NCBI GenBank assembly: GCA_026225055.1
Contig: JAMFSA010000188.1
Span: 38,404 to 102,403 of the forward strand
Origin: Mucilaginibacter xinganensis
GTDB lineage: Bacteria; Bacteroidota; Bacteroidia; Sphingobacteriales; Sphingobacteriaceae
Length of the DNA: 64,000 nucleotides
Direction: 5' to 3'
A program made the translations under genes and the position numbers. The notes beneath the pieces were generated by a model. The model did not search any database. It was not told where the DNA came from and worked only from the letters and a program-made list of their open reading frames with translations. Below, piece by piece: positions 1-9,005 of this stretch. Numbering within the stretch: the stretch's first letter is position 1; every line of letters begins with the position of its first letter.

Positions 1-438
1 CGTAGGTACCTGTCGTATTTCAAGCTCGATACCTTTGTTCATTAGTTCCTTAATAACAGGTATATCATCATCGGTAATAGCAATAGCCTTTGAAATGAGT
101 TTAGCGCCTTCTTTTGATCGCAATCCGCCAAAATTGATCGATCTTATTTCGGGTACATCAACAGCCAGTGTATAGGCATCTGTAACACTGTTTATGATCA
201 GTAATATATTCAGCTTCTTATGCTTATCATCATTTAAAAAAATGGCAGCATCTTTTAATGATTTAATTAAAAGTTTTGTCCCGGCTGGTTTGGCCAGGTT
301 TAATGTCATTTTCAAAAATTCATCCTTCGCCACTTTATCATTAGCTATAATAAGGCAATCTGCGCTTAAAGCCGGTGTCCATGTAAATGCAACCTGTCCG
401 TGTAATAACCTATCGTCAATCCTGGTTAACTTAATCAT
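1..438 (-). CDS. PTS system mannose/fructose/sorbose-family EIIB component (partial)
   Basis: This ORF starts at an ATG whose first base is at 438 and runs off the left window edge, so only its N-terminal 146 residues are visible. It begins MIKLTRIDDRLLHGQV, the hallmark start of mannose-family EIIB. His13 is the expected phosphorylated residue that receives phosphate from EIIA and passes it to the incoming sugar at the EIIC/EIID membrane channel. It follows the EIIA gene by 14 bp in the same direction, preceded by a purine-rich AGGCTCAGG stretch. The remaining subunits would lie outside the window. The family call is strong; the sugar cannot be read from this fragment. Mannose-family PTS genes are uncommon in Bacteroidota. 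Confidence 0.88.
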   Translation of the reverse strand, partial: MIKLTRIDDRLLHGQVAFTWTPALSADCLIIANDKVAKDEFLKMTLNLAKPAGTKLLIKSLKDAAIFLNDDKHKKLNILLIINSVTDAYTLAVDVPEIRSINFGGLRSKEGAKLISKAIAITDDDIPVIKELMNKGIELEIRQVPT

Positions 439-452
439 CCTGAGCCTCTTAG

Positions 453-866
453 TTATTTTGAGTTTATTAATTTGTTTACATACACCATTTGCTCTTTGGC
501 ATTTAAAATGGCACCATCTATCACTTCATTTATTGGTGTTTCTGCATCAGCAAGCATTACTTCGATAAGTAATGGTAAATTAAACCCTGATACGATATGC
601 ATATTTGGCTGTAAGGCCTGTTGTAATAATTGGTTCGTTACGCTTCCACCCATAATATCGGAAAAAATAATCAATTCATCCTCAGCACCGATCTCATCCA
701 GCACCGATTTGATCTGGTCTTCAATATTTACCGTATCATCTACATATGCCTCTATAATATACAGATTTACCATATCTCCGATTATCATATTTAAGGCCGA
801 TTTTGCGCCTGTAGAAAATGTGCCATGTGTAGCGATCAGATATTTTCGTTTTTTAGGTTGCTCCAT
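453..866 (-). CDS. PTS system mannose/fructose/sorbose-family EIIA component
   Basis: A 137-residue cytoplasmic protein, the usual length for a stand-alone mannose-type EIIA domain. The N-terminal strand ends in IATHGTFSTGAKSAL, which places the phospho-accepting histidine at His14. The later segment IIFSDIMGGSVTNQL matches the conserved D-GGS/T region of this family. It would take phosphate from HPr and give it to the EIIB encoded 14 bp downstream. The gene reads away from GH9 across a 421-bp divergent region holding two copies of a shared operator, and the copy at 1021-1037 faces this gene. Family assignment is firm. Co-regulation with GH9 and ThuA genes is inferred from the operators. Confidence 0.92.
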   Translation of the reverse strand: MEQPKKRKYLIATHGTFSTGAKSALNMIIGDMVNLYIIEAYVDDTVNIEDQIKSVLDEIGAEDELIIFSDIMGGSVTNQLLQQALQPNMHIVSGFNLPLLIEVMLADAETPINEVIDGAILNAKEQMVYVNKLINSK

Positions 867-980
867 TAGCTGTTTAACTGGTTTAAAATATCAATATTTA
901 AATATACATGCTCGCGACTAATAAAACAGCTTATATACCTGTGATTTTATACCTGTAAGTATTGTACTATTTACACAATA

Positions 981-1037
981 CAATTATCCTTAAAAGTTAA
1001 CTGATATGCTATTTTTAGCCCCCTACATAAGCACTAC
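981..1037 (-). promoter_or_regulatory. operator plus promoter for the PTS genes (copy A)
   Basis: On the minus strand 1037-1021 reads GTAGTGCTTATGTAGGG, a direct repeat of GTAGKG with 11-bp periodicity. After exactly 32 nt comes GATAATTG (988-981), a degenerate form of the Bacteroidota -7 box TAnnTTTG. The same 57-bp layout occurs at three other places in the window. The 5' leader to the EIIA start would be about 100 nt. The element is read directly; its role as an activator site is inferred from its position just upstream of the -33 region. Confidence 0.68.
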
Positions 1038-1165
1038 TGTAATTATAACAGGTAATTTATCAGGAAATTCAGTTAGAAATTAATCCAATCGATAACCAGT
1101 TTGCCGGCTGAAATTTTTTTAAAATTTTGCTTCAAACTGTAACTAATGAGATACAATATAATAGC

Positions 1166-1222
1166 GTAGTGCTTATGTAGTGGTATGAAAATCTGTTCAA
1201 TAATTTCAATAAATTAGATTTG
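1166..1222 (+). promoter_or_regulatory. operator plus promoter for GH9 (copy B)
   Basis: The operator GTAGTGCTTATGTAGTG lies at 1166-1182. After 32 nt there is a perfect TAnnTTTG -7 box, TAGATTTG at 1215-1222. A weak -33-like TCTG sits at 1192-1195, 19 nt before the -7 box. The predicted start of transcription is about 60 nt before the GH9 ATG. This is the best match of the four copies to the Bacteroidota promoter consensus. Confidence 0.72.
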
Positions 1223-1287
1223 TGATAAGGGATTATTGAGCAGAGTAGAATATACCAATTAAACACCTTTAAACTATACCAGATCTT

Positions 1288-3120
1288 ATGACTATACTAA
1301 AAACAAGAAAATGGCTGCTTTATTCCTTGCTGAATATTCCTCTTTTTATCCAGGCGCAATCAATTAAAATTGTAACCAACCATGTTGGTTATGAGGATAA
1401 CAAAGCCAAGCATGCTGTTATTATGAGTGATCACCAGCTTAATGTTGCAAGTTTTAGTATTGTTGATGCCGCTACTGGTAAAGCTGTTTATACAGGTAAA
1501 CCTATGTTTAGCGGCCCGGTTGATAAATGGAAGAACTGGCAATTCTGGACTGTTGATTTTACTGATTACATTACCGATGGCATTTATAAAATACAGATCA
1601 CTTTGCCCGATGGAACCGTTTCCTCATATCCATTTATCATAGGTAAAAACGTGTTAGAGCAGTCTACCATATCAAACGTAGTATATTACTTTAAGGGGCA
1701 AAGAAGCTCTGGTTTAATAGATAAGGCCGATCATCACTTATTATTAGCCGGTAAAACTACCGATACCGTTGATGCGCATGGCGGCTGGTATGACGCTACC
1801 GGGGATTATGGCAAGCACCTTTCTCATTTATCATTCTCAAATTACTTTAATCCGCAGCAGGTATCATTAACTGCCTGGAGCTTATTTAAAACCTATGCGC
1901 TTTTATCAGAACGCCCCGGAACAGACTTTAAACAAATAGACAGGCGGATATTAGATGAAGCTATGTATGGCGCTGATTATTTGGTAAGGGTACAGGCAAA
2001 AGATGGCTCATTTTATCGTTCGGTAGCGGGCCCCGGCCCCGGGAAACTGCCACAGGACAGGGTGATACAAGCCAATGAGGGCAGCTATCGAATTAAACAA
2101 ACCAAGGATGCTGTATTTAATAGAAATGCTGCCAGTGCTAATTGGCGCAGTTATCAAAGTAGTTACCGTTCAGGTGGTGGAATAGCCATCGCAGCTTTGG
2201 CTATGGCTTCGGCGTATCCAACATCAGGTGATTTTACCAATGCTGATTATTTAAACGCGGCCGAAAGAGCATTCGCGTTTTTGGAAAAGGATAATAAGCT
2301 AATGGATTACGATGGCAAAGAAAATATACTGGATGATTATTGCGCTTTAAGCGCGGCAACTGAACTTTATAAAGTAACTCATAAAGATATTTATAAGGCG
2401 GCAGCCGAAAAGCGCGCGAAGAGTTTAATTAGCCGTTTATCCAACTGGAATAGTTATAAAAACTATTGGAGGGCCGATGATGCTGATCGTCCGTTCTTTC
2501 ATCCGGCTGATGCAGGTATGCCGGTTGTGAGTTTGCTGAGTTTTTACCCATATGCTTCGCCTGATTTGCAGGCAGCGATAAAGAAAGCCGTAAAACAATC
2601 GATGGATTTTGAATTGGCTATAACCCATGAGGTTAACAACCCCTTTGGTTACAGCAGGCAATTGGTGCAGGATACATCGGGTAACCGCCATAGCGCATTC
2701 TTTTTTCCGCATGGCAGCGATGCTGCGCCATGGTGGCAGGGTGAGGATGCACGTTTAGCTTCTATGGCTGCAGCAGCACGTATGGCTGCGGGTGTTTTTA
2801 CCGATGATAAAGCTTATCACGATAAGCTGGAGGGTTTCGCACTCGATCAGTTGAACTGGATATTAGGGCTTAATCCTTTTGATGCCAGTATGCTGCAGGG
2901 TACAGGCCACAATAACCCGGCTTATGGTTTCTTCGGCACATTTCAGTACACCAACGCACCGGGAGGCATTGTAAATGGCATAACATCAGGCTTAAATGAT
3001 GAGCACGATATTGATTTTAATATCCCTTATACCACAACAGGTAAGGATAACGATTGGCGCTGGGCCGAGCAATGGTTGCCGCACACCGCATGGTATTTAT
3101 TCGCGGTAGCAAACCAATAA
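1288..3120 (+). CDS. glycoside hydrolase family 9 protein (endoglucanase-like)
   Basis: A 610-residue secreted protein. Residues 1-23 form a signal peptide ending in IQAQ. An N-terminal immunoglobulin-like CelD_N domain follows (about 25-125), then an (alpha/alpha)6 GH9 catalytic domain. GGWYDATGDYGKH near residues 165-177 corresponds to the GH9 catalytic-base region (GGWYDAGDxxK in most members, with an inserted residue here). LNWILGLNPFDASMLQG and the C-terminal RWAEQWLPHTAWYL match the substrate-binding and catalytic-acid regions. GH9 enzymes cleave beta-1,4-glucans or related oligosaccharides by inversion. The exact substrate is unknown; the link to ThuA and PTS genes suggests a small beta-glucoside rather than bulk cellulose (inference). 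It is co-transcribed with the thioredoxin-fold gene 15 bp downstream. Confidence 0.88.
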   Translation: MTILKTRKWLLYSLLNIPLFIQAQSIKIVTNHVGYEDNKAKHAVIMSDHQLNVASFSIVDAATGKAVYTGKPMFSGPVDKWKNWQFWTVDFTDYITDGIYKIQITLPDGTVSSYPFIIGKNVLEQSTISNVVYYFKGQRSSGLIDKADHHLLLAGKTTDTVDAHGGWYDATGDYGKHLSHLSFSNYFNPQQVSLTAWSLFKTYALLSERPGTDFKQIDRRILDEAMYGADYLVRVQAKDGSFYRSVAGPGPGKLPQDRVIQANEGSYRIKQTKDAVFNRNAASANWRSYQSSYRSGGGIAIAALAMASAYPTSGDFTNADYLNAAERAFAFLEKDNKLMDYDGKENILDDYCALSAATELYKVTHKDIYKAAAEKRAKSLISRLSNWNSYKNYWRADDADRPFFHPADAGMPVVSLLSFYPYASPDLQAAIKKAVKQSMDFELAITHEVNNPFGYSRQLVQDTSGNRHSAFFFPHGSDAAPWWQGEDARLASMAAAARMAAGVFTDDKAYHDKLEGFALDQLNWILGLNPFDASMLQGTGHNNPAYGFFGTFQYTNAPGGIVNGITSGLNDEHDIDFNIPYTTTGKDNDWRWAEQWLPHTAWYLFAVANQ

Positions 3121-3135
3121 ACTAAAAATAAACAG

Positions 3136-4284
3136 ATGAAGAATTACAGAAGAATAGGATTGGGGTTGGTTATAGCCATGCTGATAATAACAAATGTTGT
3201 ATCAGCGCAGGATGCCGCCCACCAATACGATCATAAAACATTAGAAATTGGTGCCAGTGCACCGGATTTTAGTTTGCCCGGCATTGATGGTAAAACATAC
3301 ACGCTTAACTCATTTAAAAGCGCCAAGGTATTGGTTGTGGTGTTCATGTGCAATCATTGCCCAACCTCACAGGCCTATGAACAACGGATAATTAAACTAA
3401 CCAGCGATTATGCACCTAAAGGAGTAGCTGTTGTCGCCATCAATCCCAATAATCCCGATGGACTACGTTTAGATGAACTAGGTTATAGCGATGTAGGTGA
3501 TTCATTTGACGATATGAAAGTACGGGCTAAAGATGCTGGCTTTAATTTTCCTTATTTGTACGATGGCGAAACCGAAATAACCTCGGATAAATATGGGCCG
3601 GTATCAACACCGCATGTTTTTGTTTTTGATAAGGACAGAAAGCTGCGCTATAATGGCCGGATAGATGACATGGAGAATCCTGCCAAAACACCGCATAGTC
3701 AGGATGCACGCAATGCAATTGATGCCATACTGAGCGGCAAAGAAATACCTGTCGCGGTTACAAAAACCTTTGGCTGCTCTATAAAATGGAAAGATAAAAG
3801 TGATTGGATACAAAAAGCGACCATTCAATGGGCTAAGGAGCCTGTAAAACTGGATACCATCAGCGCCAGCGGGATAGCTGAAATTGTAAAGAACCATACA
3901 GATAAGCTTAGGCTTATAAACGTGTGGGCTACCTGGTGTGGCCCATGTGTGGCTGAATTTGCAGACCTGGTTACGCTTAACCATACTTATCGCGATCGCG
4001 GACTTGAATTTGTAAGTATCAGCGCCGATGATCCTTCAAGAACTGATAAAGCGTTGAAATTTTTGGTGAACAAGCAAGCATCAGGTCCAAATTACATTTA
4101 TACCGGCGATGATAAATACAAGATGATCGATGCCGTTGACCCAAAATGGGATGGGGCTTTGCCATACACTATGCTGGTTGATCCGGATGGTAAAATTGTT
4201 TATGCTCATCAGGGGGCTATTGATCCTGAGGAGTTAAGAAAGATAATTTTTAATGATCCTTTAATGGGAAGGATATATAAATAG
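3136..4284 (+). CDS. tandem thioredoxin-fold protein (peroxiredoxin-like plus TlpA-like domains)
   Basis: A 382-residue exported protein with a signal peptide ending near VVSAQ (residue 25). The first domain (about 36-205) is a redoxin of the PRX-like type with Cys72 and Cys75 in MCNHCPTS; it ends in the FGCSIKWK segment typical of that subfamily. The second domain (about 235-375) is TlpA/ResA-like with WCGPC (Cys268, Cys271). Such domains handle thiol-disulfide exchange in the periplasm. The two active sites are different, so this is a fusion rather than a recent duplication. It sits 15 bp after GH9, has no promoter of its own that I can see, and is followed by a clear terminator. Its target is unknown. 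Confidence 0.85.
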   Translation: MKNYRRIGLGLVIAMLIITNVVSAQDAAHQYDHKTLEIGASAPDFSLPGIDGKTYTLNSFKSAKVLVVVFMCNHCPTSQAYEQRIIKLTSDYAPKGVAVVAINPNNPDGLRLDELGYSDVGDSFDDMKVRAKDAGFNFPYLYDGETEITSDKYGPVSTPHVFVFDKDRKLRYNGRIDDMENPAKTPHSQDARNAIDAILSGKEIPVAVTKTFGCSIKWKDKSDWIQKATIQWAKEPVKLDTISASGIAEIVKNHTDKLRLINVWATWCGPCVAEFADLVTLNHTYRDRGLEFVSISADDPSRTDKALKFLVNKQASGPNYIYTGDDKYKMIDAVDPKWDGALPYTMLVDPDGKIVYAHQGAIDPEELRKIIFNDPLMGRIYK

Positions 4285-4312
4285 GCTTTTTTATGTTTGA
4301 ATAGTTTGGTTG

Positions 4313-4343
4313 CCCGCTGTAATTTGTTTACAGCGGGTTTTTT
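4313..4343 (+). terminator. rho-independent terminator after the GH9 operon
   Basis: A 10-bp stem (CCCGCTGTAA at 4313-4322 paired with 4328-4337) with a 5-nt loop is followed by six T residues. It lies 28 bp after the thioredoxin-fold gene. The 3' arm overlaps the stop codon of the minus-strand regulator, but only the plus direction has a T-run. Confidence 0.85.
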
Positions 4344-7255
4344 ACTGCTTCAATTAAAAAGTCATATAGGTTGATCTCTGTTGCCAGGTTCAGCTTTTTA
4401 CGGATACGATAGCGGCTGATCTCAACTCCTTTAAGCGAAATATTCATTAATTGGGCGATCTCTTTTGAACTAAGATTCAATCTTAAATAAGCGCATAACT
4501 TCAGATCTGTCGAGCTCAGTTCAGGGAATTTTGTTTTAATAATAGTGAGGAAGTTATTGTGTACCTGGTCAAAATAAATGGCAAAATGGTTCCAGTCGTC
4601 AGCATTCTTTTCTATCTCGTTCAATAGTTTAAAAACACTTCTGAATTCGTATTCGGCATCTGGGATTTTTATTTTTTTCACCATACCAAGCAGTGCCTGC
4701 TTAAAGTTGGTTAATATGCCACCACGTTCAACCAGGTGCATGGTAATGGTTGCCAACTCCTTGTTTTTAAATTGCAGTTCAGTTTCCAGATTTTGGTTTT
4801 TCAGCGCGATGATCTCCTTTTCGTTACGATCCAATTCAAGGCCATGCAGATAACTTAACCGGGCTTGCTCTTCCTCATGCTTCCTTTGCTGTATGGCAAA
4901 TCTTCTGCGTTGCCATAAAGTGAATATTCGTATGAGTATAACCGCTAAAACCACATAAAACAAGTATATCCACGCTGTTTGATACCATGCTGGGGTTATA
5001 ACGAAGGTATAATTAACCGGCTGCGATTCATTGCCGAGATTGTTACGCGCAATTACCGAAAAAGTGTAAATCCCATACGATAGATTGGTATAATCCTTTT
5101 CAGTTTTAACTGACCATGCAGACCATTCCTGGTCAAAGCCTTTCAATTTATACTTAAATTCAACATTGTTTTTTTGCGCATATAAACTTGATGAGTATTC
5201 AAAATGAAAAGAGTTCCATTGATTAGGCAAACTGATTACCTGTTTAAGATTCTGATCCGAAGCCGAATTGTTCTCATTAAAAAAGTATCCCCCAAAAATA
5301 AGGCTATCCTTATCAGCAATAGCTTTTACAGTGCTCAGCATTACTTTCAGCGGTGTTGTTGATTGGGTATATTGACTATAATTTAAATGAAAAACGCCGT
5401 CATTTGAACCAATAAATATATTCTGGTTGTTGTATGGATAAATAAATTCAGCACCCTTTACAGTTTGCGCCGTTAACTCGGGAAAGTAAATAACGGTGTA
5501 TGGCTGTCGGGCAGTTTTCTTACTGAGATCAATTACCCCAACCCGTTGCTCATTCACAAACCAAATATTGCCGTTGTTATCAGCAGTAAGATATTCAACA
5601 GCAGTGTTTTTAAAAATAGGGGAGAAAAAAGAAGATTCAACAAATCGGTCTGCAGCGGTATTGTATTCGTATATACCTCTTTCGGTAGCTACCAACACCT
5701 TATTTTTTATAAAGTAAACATGGTTATTCTGGGTTGATGGTAAACCGTTATCCCGTGTGTAATTTTTGTGATGGGTAATTGTTTTCCGATCGGCAGAAAG
5801 TTGTATTTTAAAAACTCCCCTGTAAGGATGCGATGCCCATACGTTGCCAATATTATCAATTGCTGCATTATTTAGTGATTCATACACACCTTCCAATTTA
5901 CCGCCATCTTTAAAACTTCCGTCAGCTGTTTTGTTAATGAGTTCAAGCCCGGTATAGGTACCTGCAATTATATTTTGTGCAGAAGGGTAGGCCTGGAACG
6001 ACCAAACTCCCTGGTGGGACATTAAAGGAACTGCCTTGTTATCCTTAACAATAAAAGCCCCATCCTGGTGGCCTAAAAAAAGCTGATGGTCGATTTCGCT
6101 CAAACTCGATACGCGGCCTTTAGTATTTACTACTTCATTAAATGCGCCATAACTGGAACTTATATCACCCATACCATTATTTAAGGGTATACTATAAAGC
6201 CCGTTTGATGTACCGATATAAAGCTTTTTATCAAATATTCGTATAGCAGTGCTTACAGTTTGGTTTCCCCTAACAGGGGATATGCTCTTTATAGAGGTAT
6301 TGGAATTAATAAATGATATGCCGTTCTCCAGCCCGAGCCAAAGGTTTTTATCATGATCTGCCAAAATACGCCATACGTTTGAGTTTTGAAGGCCTTCTAT
6401 ATTCGACAACCTTTGAATCAGTTGCCCTTTTGCATTAATGATTAAAACGCCATTGGCCGCTGTTCCGATAGCGTATTTATCCGAGTCGATTTTCTGAATA
6501 CAGTTCACAAGTTCGTTAGCAATAATGGCATCTATTTGAGTAGTTTTTTTGGTGAGATTTTTTCCGTGTAGCAGATAAAGCCCCTGTTTTTGGCTGGTTA
6601 CCAACAGCGTATCATTACTGTAGTTACAAATACCAGTAATGCGCATTCCTGCCAGGGCAGGCTTTGAAATTTGTGTTTCCCAATTATTGTTTTTAAATAT
6701 GGAGAGCCCGGTTTCCTTATCAAATGCAAATACCGATTGATTTACCTTTGTTAAATACTTCCAGCCATCCGGCGCATCAAATACAGTAATGTGGTTGTTT
6801 TTATACTTAAAAATGGCTTCGATTGTGCGGAAAAAGATCTGGTCGCCATCAATTACTATATCCCATATATCAGCAAACTGTTTTGCTTGTTGTGGCAGTA
6901 ATTGTTTTATGGAATGGAATTTTAAAATACCATACTGGTTAGGGTAGAAGTAGCCCACTTCATCCTGCCCGCCCGCATAAATTCTGCCGCTTGCATCTAT
7001 AGCAATTGATTTTATGGAAGTATGGTTCGGCATTGCGTATATCTTCCAATAATTACCGTCGAAAGTTAACAGTCCATCATCATTGGCAAAATATAGTATG
7101 CCCGCTTTATCCTGTTTTACATCATAAATCTGCGTAGCGGCATTATAATCATTGCTTTTATAATTCCGAATTGCCGGTAAACCAATAGTGGTTTGTGCCG
7201 ATACCACGGTTATCGAAAATAAATATAAGGCAATAAAAAATAGGACTCTGTTCAT
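4328..7255 (-). CDS. membrane-anchored Y_Y_Y / LuxR-type one-component regulator
   Basis: A 975-residue protein with this layout: signal peptide (1-20, ends VSAQ); a long periplasmic beta-propeller of two-component-regulator-propeller type repeats (about 25-660, with signatures such as RILADHDKNLWLGLENG); a Y_Y_Y domain (about 680-750); one transmembrane helix (about 757-780); a cytoplasmic coiled coil (about 785-840); and a C-terminal LuxR-type helix-turn-helix (about 910-965, LSSKEIAQLMNISLKGVEISR). There is no histidine-kinase or receiver domain, so sensing and DNA binding are in one chain, as in SusR-like regulators. It lies amid four identical operators, two of them on either side of the GH9 unit, making it the natural candidate for their activator (inference). 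Confidence 0.87.
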   Translation of the reverse strand: MNRVLFFIALYLFSITVVSAQTTIGLPAIRNYKSNDYNAATQIYDVKQDKAGILYFANDDGLLTFDGNYWKIYAMPNHTSIKSIAIDASGRIYAGGQDEVGYFYPNQYGILKFHSIKQLLPQQAKQFADIWDIVIDGDQIFFRTIEAIFKYKNNHITVFDAPDGWKYLTKVNQSVFAFDKETGLSIFKNNNWETQISKPALAGMRITGICNYSNDTLLVTSQKQGLYLLHGKNLTKKTTQIDAIIANELVNCIQKIDSDKYAIGTAANGVLIINAKGQLIQRLSNIEGLQNSNVWRILADHDKNLWLGLENGISFINSNTSIKSISPVRGNQTVSTAIRIFDKKLYIGTSNGLYSIPLNNGMGDISSSYGAFNEVVNTKGRVSSLSEIDHQLFLGHQDGAFIVKDNKAVPLMSHQGVWSFQAYPSAQNIIAGTYTGLELINKTADGSFKDGGKLEGVYESLNNAAIDNIGNVWASHPYRGVFKIQLSADRKTITHHKNYTRDNGLPSTQNNHVYFIKNKVLVATERGIYEYNTAADRFVESSFFSPIFKNTAVEYLTADNNGNIWFVNEQRVGVIDLSKKTARQPYTVIYFPELTAQTVKGAEFIYPYNNQNIFIGSNDGVFHLNYSQYTQSTTPLKVMLSTVKAIADKDSLIFGGYFFNENNSASDQNLKQVISLPNQWNSFHFEYSSSLYAQKNNVEFKYKLKGFDQEWSAWSVKTEKDYTNLSYGIYTFSVIARNNLGNESQPVNYTFVITPAWYQTAWIYLFYVVLAVILIRIFTLWQRRRFAIQQRKHEEEQARLSYLHGLELDRNEKEIIALKNQNLETELQFKNKELATITMHLVERGGILTNFKQALLGMVKKIKIPDAEYEFRSVFKLLNEIEKNADDWNHFAIYFDQVHNNFLTIIKTKFPELSSTDLKLCAYLRLNLSSKEIAQLMNISLKGVEISRYRIRKKLNLATEINLYDFLIEAVKNPL

Positions 7256-7343
7256 TATAAAAACGTATCGCTACAGTAAATTAAATGTTAATATAGTGTA
7301 TTTCAAAGGCCATGAAATGTATAGGCCACTTTTAATGCGTTTA

Positions 7344-7400
7344 GTAGTACTAATGTAGTGGTAAACAAATTGGCTTTTTTTAATCTGATGTGGATATTTG
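7344..7400 (+). promoter_or_regulatory. operator plus promoter for the first ThuA pair (copy C)
   Basis: The operator GTAGTACTAATGTAGTG lies at 7344-7360, followed after 32 nt by GATATTTG at 7393-7400 (one mismatch to TAnnTTTG). It is placed between the divergent regulator gene and the ThuA pair and faces the latter. The predicted leader is about 40 nt. Confidence 0.7.
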
Positions 7401-7446
7401 AATAGCTAATGCACTCATAATTAAATTACTATAAACCAATTGTAAA

Positions 7447-8208
7447 ATGATAAATCATCTACTGAAAAAAAGTGTAGTGCTAACGCTGATATGGTTTTTG
7501 GCCATAAACCTGCATGGTTACACGCAACAACGCTTTAAGGTTTTGATAGTGGCTTCACGAGCAAGCGACCATTTAAAAATGATAGCCGCCGCCAAACCTT
7601 TCTTTGAAGATCTCGGCAAAAAAAGCAGCTTTGATGTTGATTTTACAGATGATACCAGCAAAATTAATGATGCAAACCTGGCCAATTACCAGGTTTTTGT
7701 AATGCTTCAACTGGCGCCGTTTGATATGTCGTACAGTCAGCAGGCTGCATTGCAAAAATTTGCATCAGCTGGTAAGGGATGGGTTGGTATACATGCTGCA
7801 GGGTTAACCGGGCAAGAGTTTCTGGCAAAGAATACCATCTATTGGCAATGGTTCGAAGGCTTTATGGGAGGGGTATTATATTCACCGCACCCGGCTTTTC
7901 AAAAAGCTACTGTTATTGTTGAAGATCATAAACACCCGGTGACCAAACATCTACCAGCGAAGTTTGAAATATCTGACGAATGGTATGAGTGGAATAAAAG
8001 TCCGCAGCCGAACGTGCATGTATTGGCCAGTGTTGATGAATCAACCTATAAACAAAATAAGCCCATGGGCGATCACCCGGTTATCTGGACAAACGAAAAC
8101 TTCAGGCGTATGATCTATATTAGTATTGGTCATTCGCCTGATGATTTTACCAATCAAAATTATATAACACTAATGCATGATGCCATTATTTGGGCAGCAT
8201 CTAAATAA
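7447..8208 (+). CDS. ThuA-like domain protein, paralogue 1
   Basis: A 253-residue exported protein: an N-terminal signal peptide (about 1-27, hydrophobic VVLTLIWFLAINLHG) and one ThuA-like domain, a class-I-glutamine-amidotransferase-like fold. Family marks include GKGWVGIHAAG, the EWYEWNKSP segment, GDHPVIWTN and the final HDAIIWAASK. ThuA of rhizobia acts in trehalose utilisation through 3-keto sugar intermediates; many Bacteroidota homologues are periplasmic and uncharacterised. It is the first gene of a pair (21 bp to the next) behind a copy of the shared operator, so it is likely induced with GH9 and the PTS. The exact reaction is not known. Confidence 0.86.
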   Translation: MINHLLKKSVVLTLIWFLAINLHGYTQQRFKVLIVASRASDHLKMIAAAKPFFEDLGKKSSFDVDFTDDTSKINDANLANYQVFVMLQLAPFDMSYSQQAALQKFASAGKGWVGIHAAGLTGQEFLAKNTIYWQWFEGFMGGVLYSPHPAFQKATVIVEDHKHPVTKHLPAKFEISDEWYEWNKSPQPNVHVLASVDESTYKQNKPMGDHPVIWTNENFRRMIYISIGHSPDDFTNQNYITLMHDAIIWAASK

Positions 8209-8228
8209 AATATCTTAATTACCGACTC

Positions 8229-8993
8229 ATGAAAAAGACTCTCTTGTTGATCTTTCTTTATCTTTTTAGCTTAGGCGCTTTAACCGCGCAAATAAAAATG
8301 CCCCGGTTTAGAGTAATAGCGCTTTATGAAAATGGTGGCCATCATATTGAATATTCAAAAGCTGCACGGGTATGGCTGGATAAACTGGCTGCCGATAGTA
8401 ATTTCAGTATCGATTATATTCAAAATACAGATAGTATTGATGATAAGTTTTTATCCAAATATCAGCTGTTCATTCAGTTGGACTATCCGCCATATGCCTG
8501 GAAGGATAAAGCTGTTACGGCATTTCAGAAATACATTACTGAGGGCAAAGGTGGCTGGATCGGTTTTCATCATGCTACATTAATTGGCGAGTTCGACGGT
8601 TTCCCCATATGGGAATGGTTTCACCAGTTTATGGGCGATATCAGGTTCAAAAACTATATTGCAACTTTTGCAAAAGCTACGGTTGATGTAGAGGATAAAA
8701 ACCACCCGGTTATGAAGGGCGTATCTCCAAAATTTGTGGTTGAGAAAGAGGAGTGGTATACGTATGATAAAAATCCTCGCCCTAATGTACATGTGATTGC
8801 AACGGTTGATGAATCAACTTACGAGCCTAACTCCGACATTAAAATGGGTGGAGATCACCCGGTAATATGGACTAACCCTAACTATAAGGCAAAAAATGTA
8901 TACATATTTATGGGCCATTCACCTATACTTTTTGAAAGTAAGGATTATAAAAGATTATTCACCAACGCTATCTTTTGGGCTGCAAGCAAATAA
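8229..8993 (+). CDS. ThuA-like domain protein, paralogue 2
   Basis: A 254-residue exported ThuA-family protein with a signal peptide (1-20, ends LTAQ). It keeps the family marks KGGWIGFHHAT, EEWYTYDKNPRPNVHV and GGDHPVIWTN. It is visibly closer to paralogue 3 on the opposite strand (shared FRVIALYENGG/FRVIALAEIGG and LFIQLDYPPY segments) than to paralogue 1, indicating local duplication followed by inversion or rearrangement. It follows paralogue 1 by 20 bp in one transcription unit and ends at a hairpin shared with the convergent paralogue 3. Substrate unknown; a role in processing an oxidised or keto glycoside is inferred from the family. Confidence 0.86.
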   Translation: MKKTLLLIFLYLFSLGALTAQIKMPRFRVIALYENGGHHIEYSKAARVWLDKLAADSNFSIDYIQNTDSIDDKFLSKYQLFIQLDYPPYAWKDKAVTAFQKYITEGKGGWIGFHHATLIGEFDGFPIWEWFHQFMGDIRFKNYIATFAKATVDVEDKNHPVMKGVSPKFVVEKEEWYTYDKNPRPNVHVIATVDESTYEPNSDIKMGGDHPVIWTNPNYKAKNVYIFMGHSPILFESKDYKRLFTNAIFWAASK

Positions 8994-9005
8994 ATTATTG
9001 ATGTG

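Larger units (their letters stand above)
867..1287. other. divergent PTS/GH9 control region
   Basis: The 421-bp gap between EIIA (minus) and GH9 (plus) contains no credible small gene. It holds two oppositely facing copies of the same 17-bp operator, at 1021-1037 (minus) and 1166-1182 (plus), each with its own -7 box. The rest is AT-rich with no other structure I can support. Confidence 0.6.
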
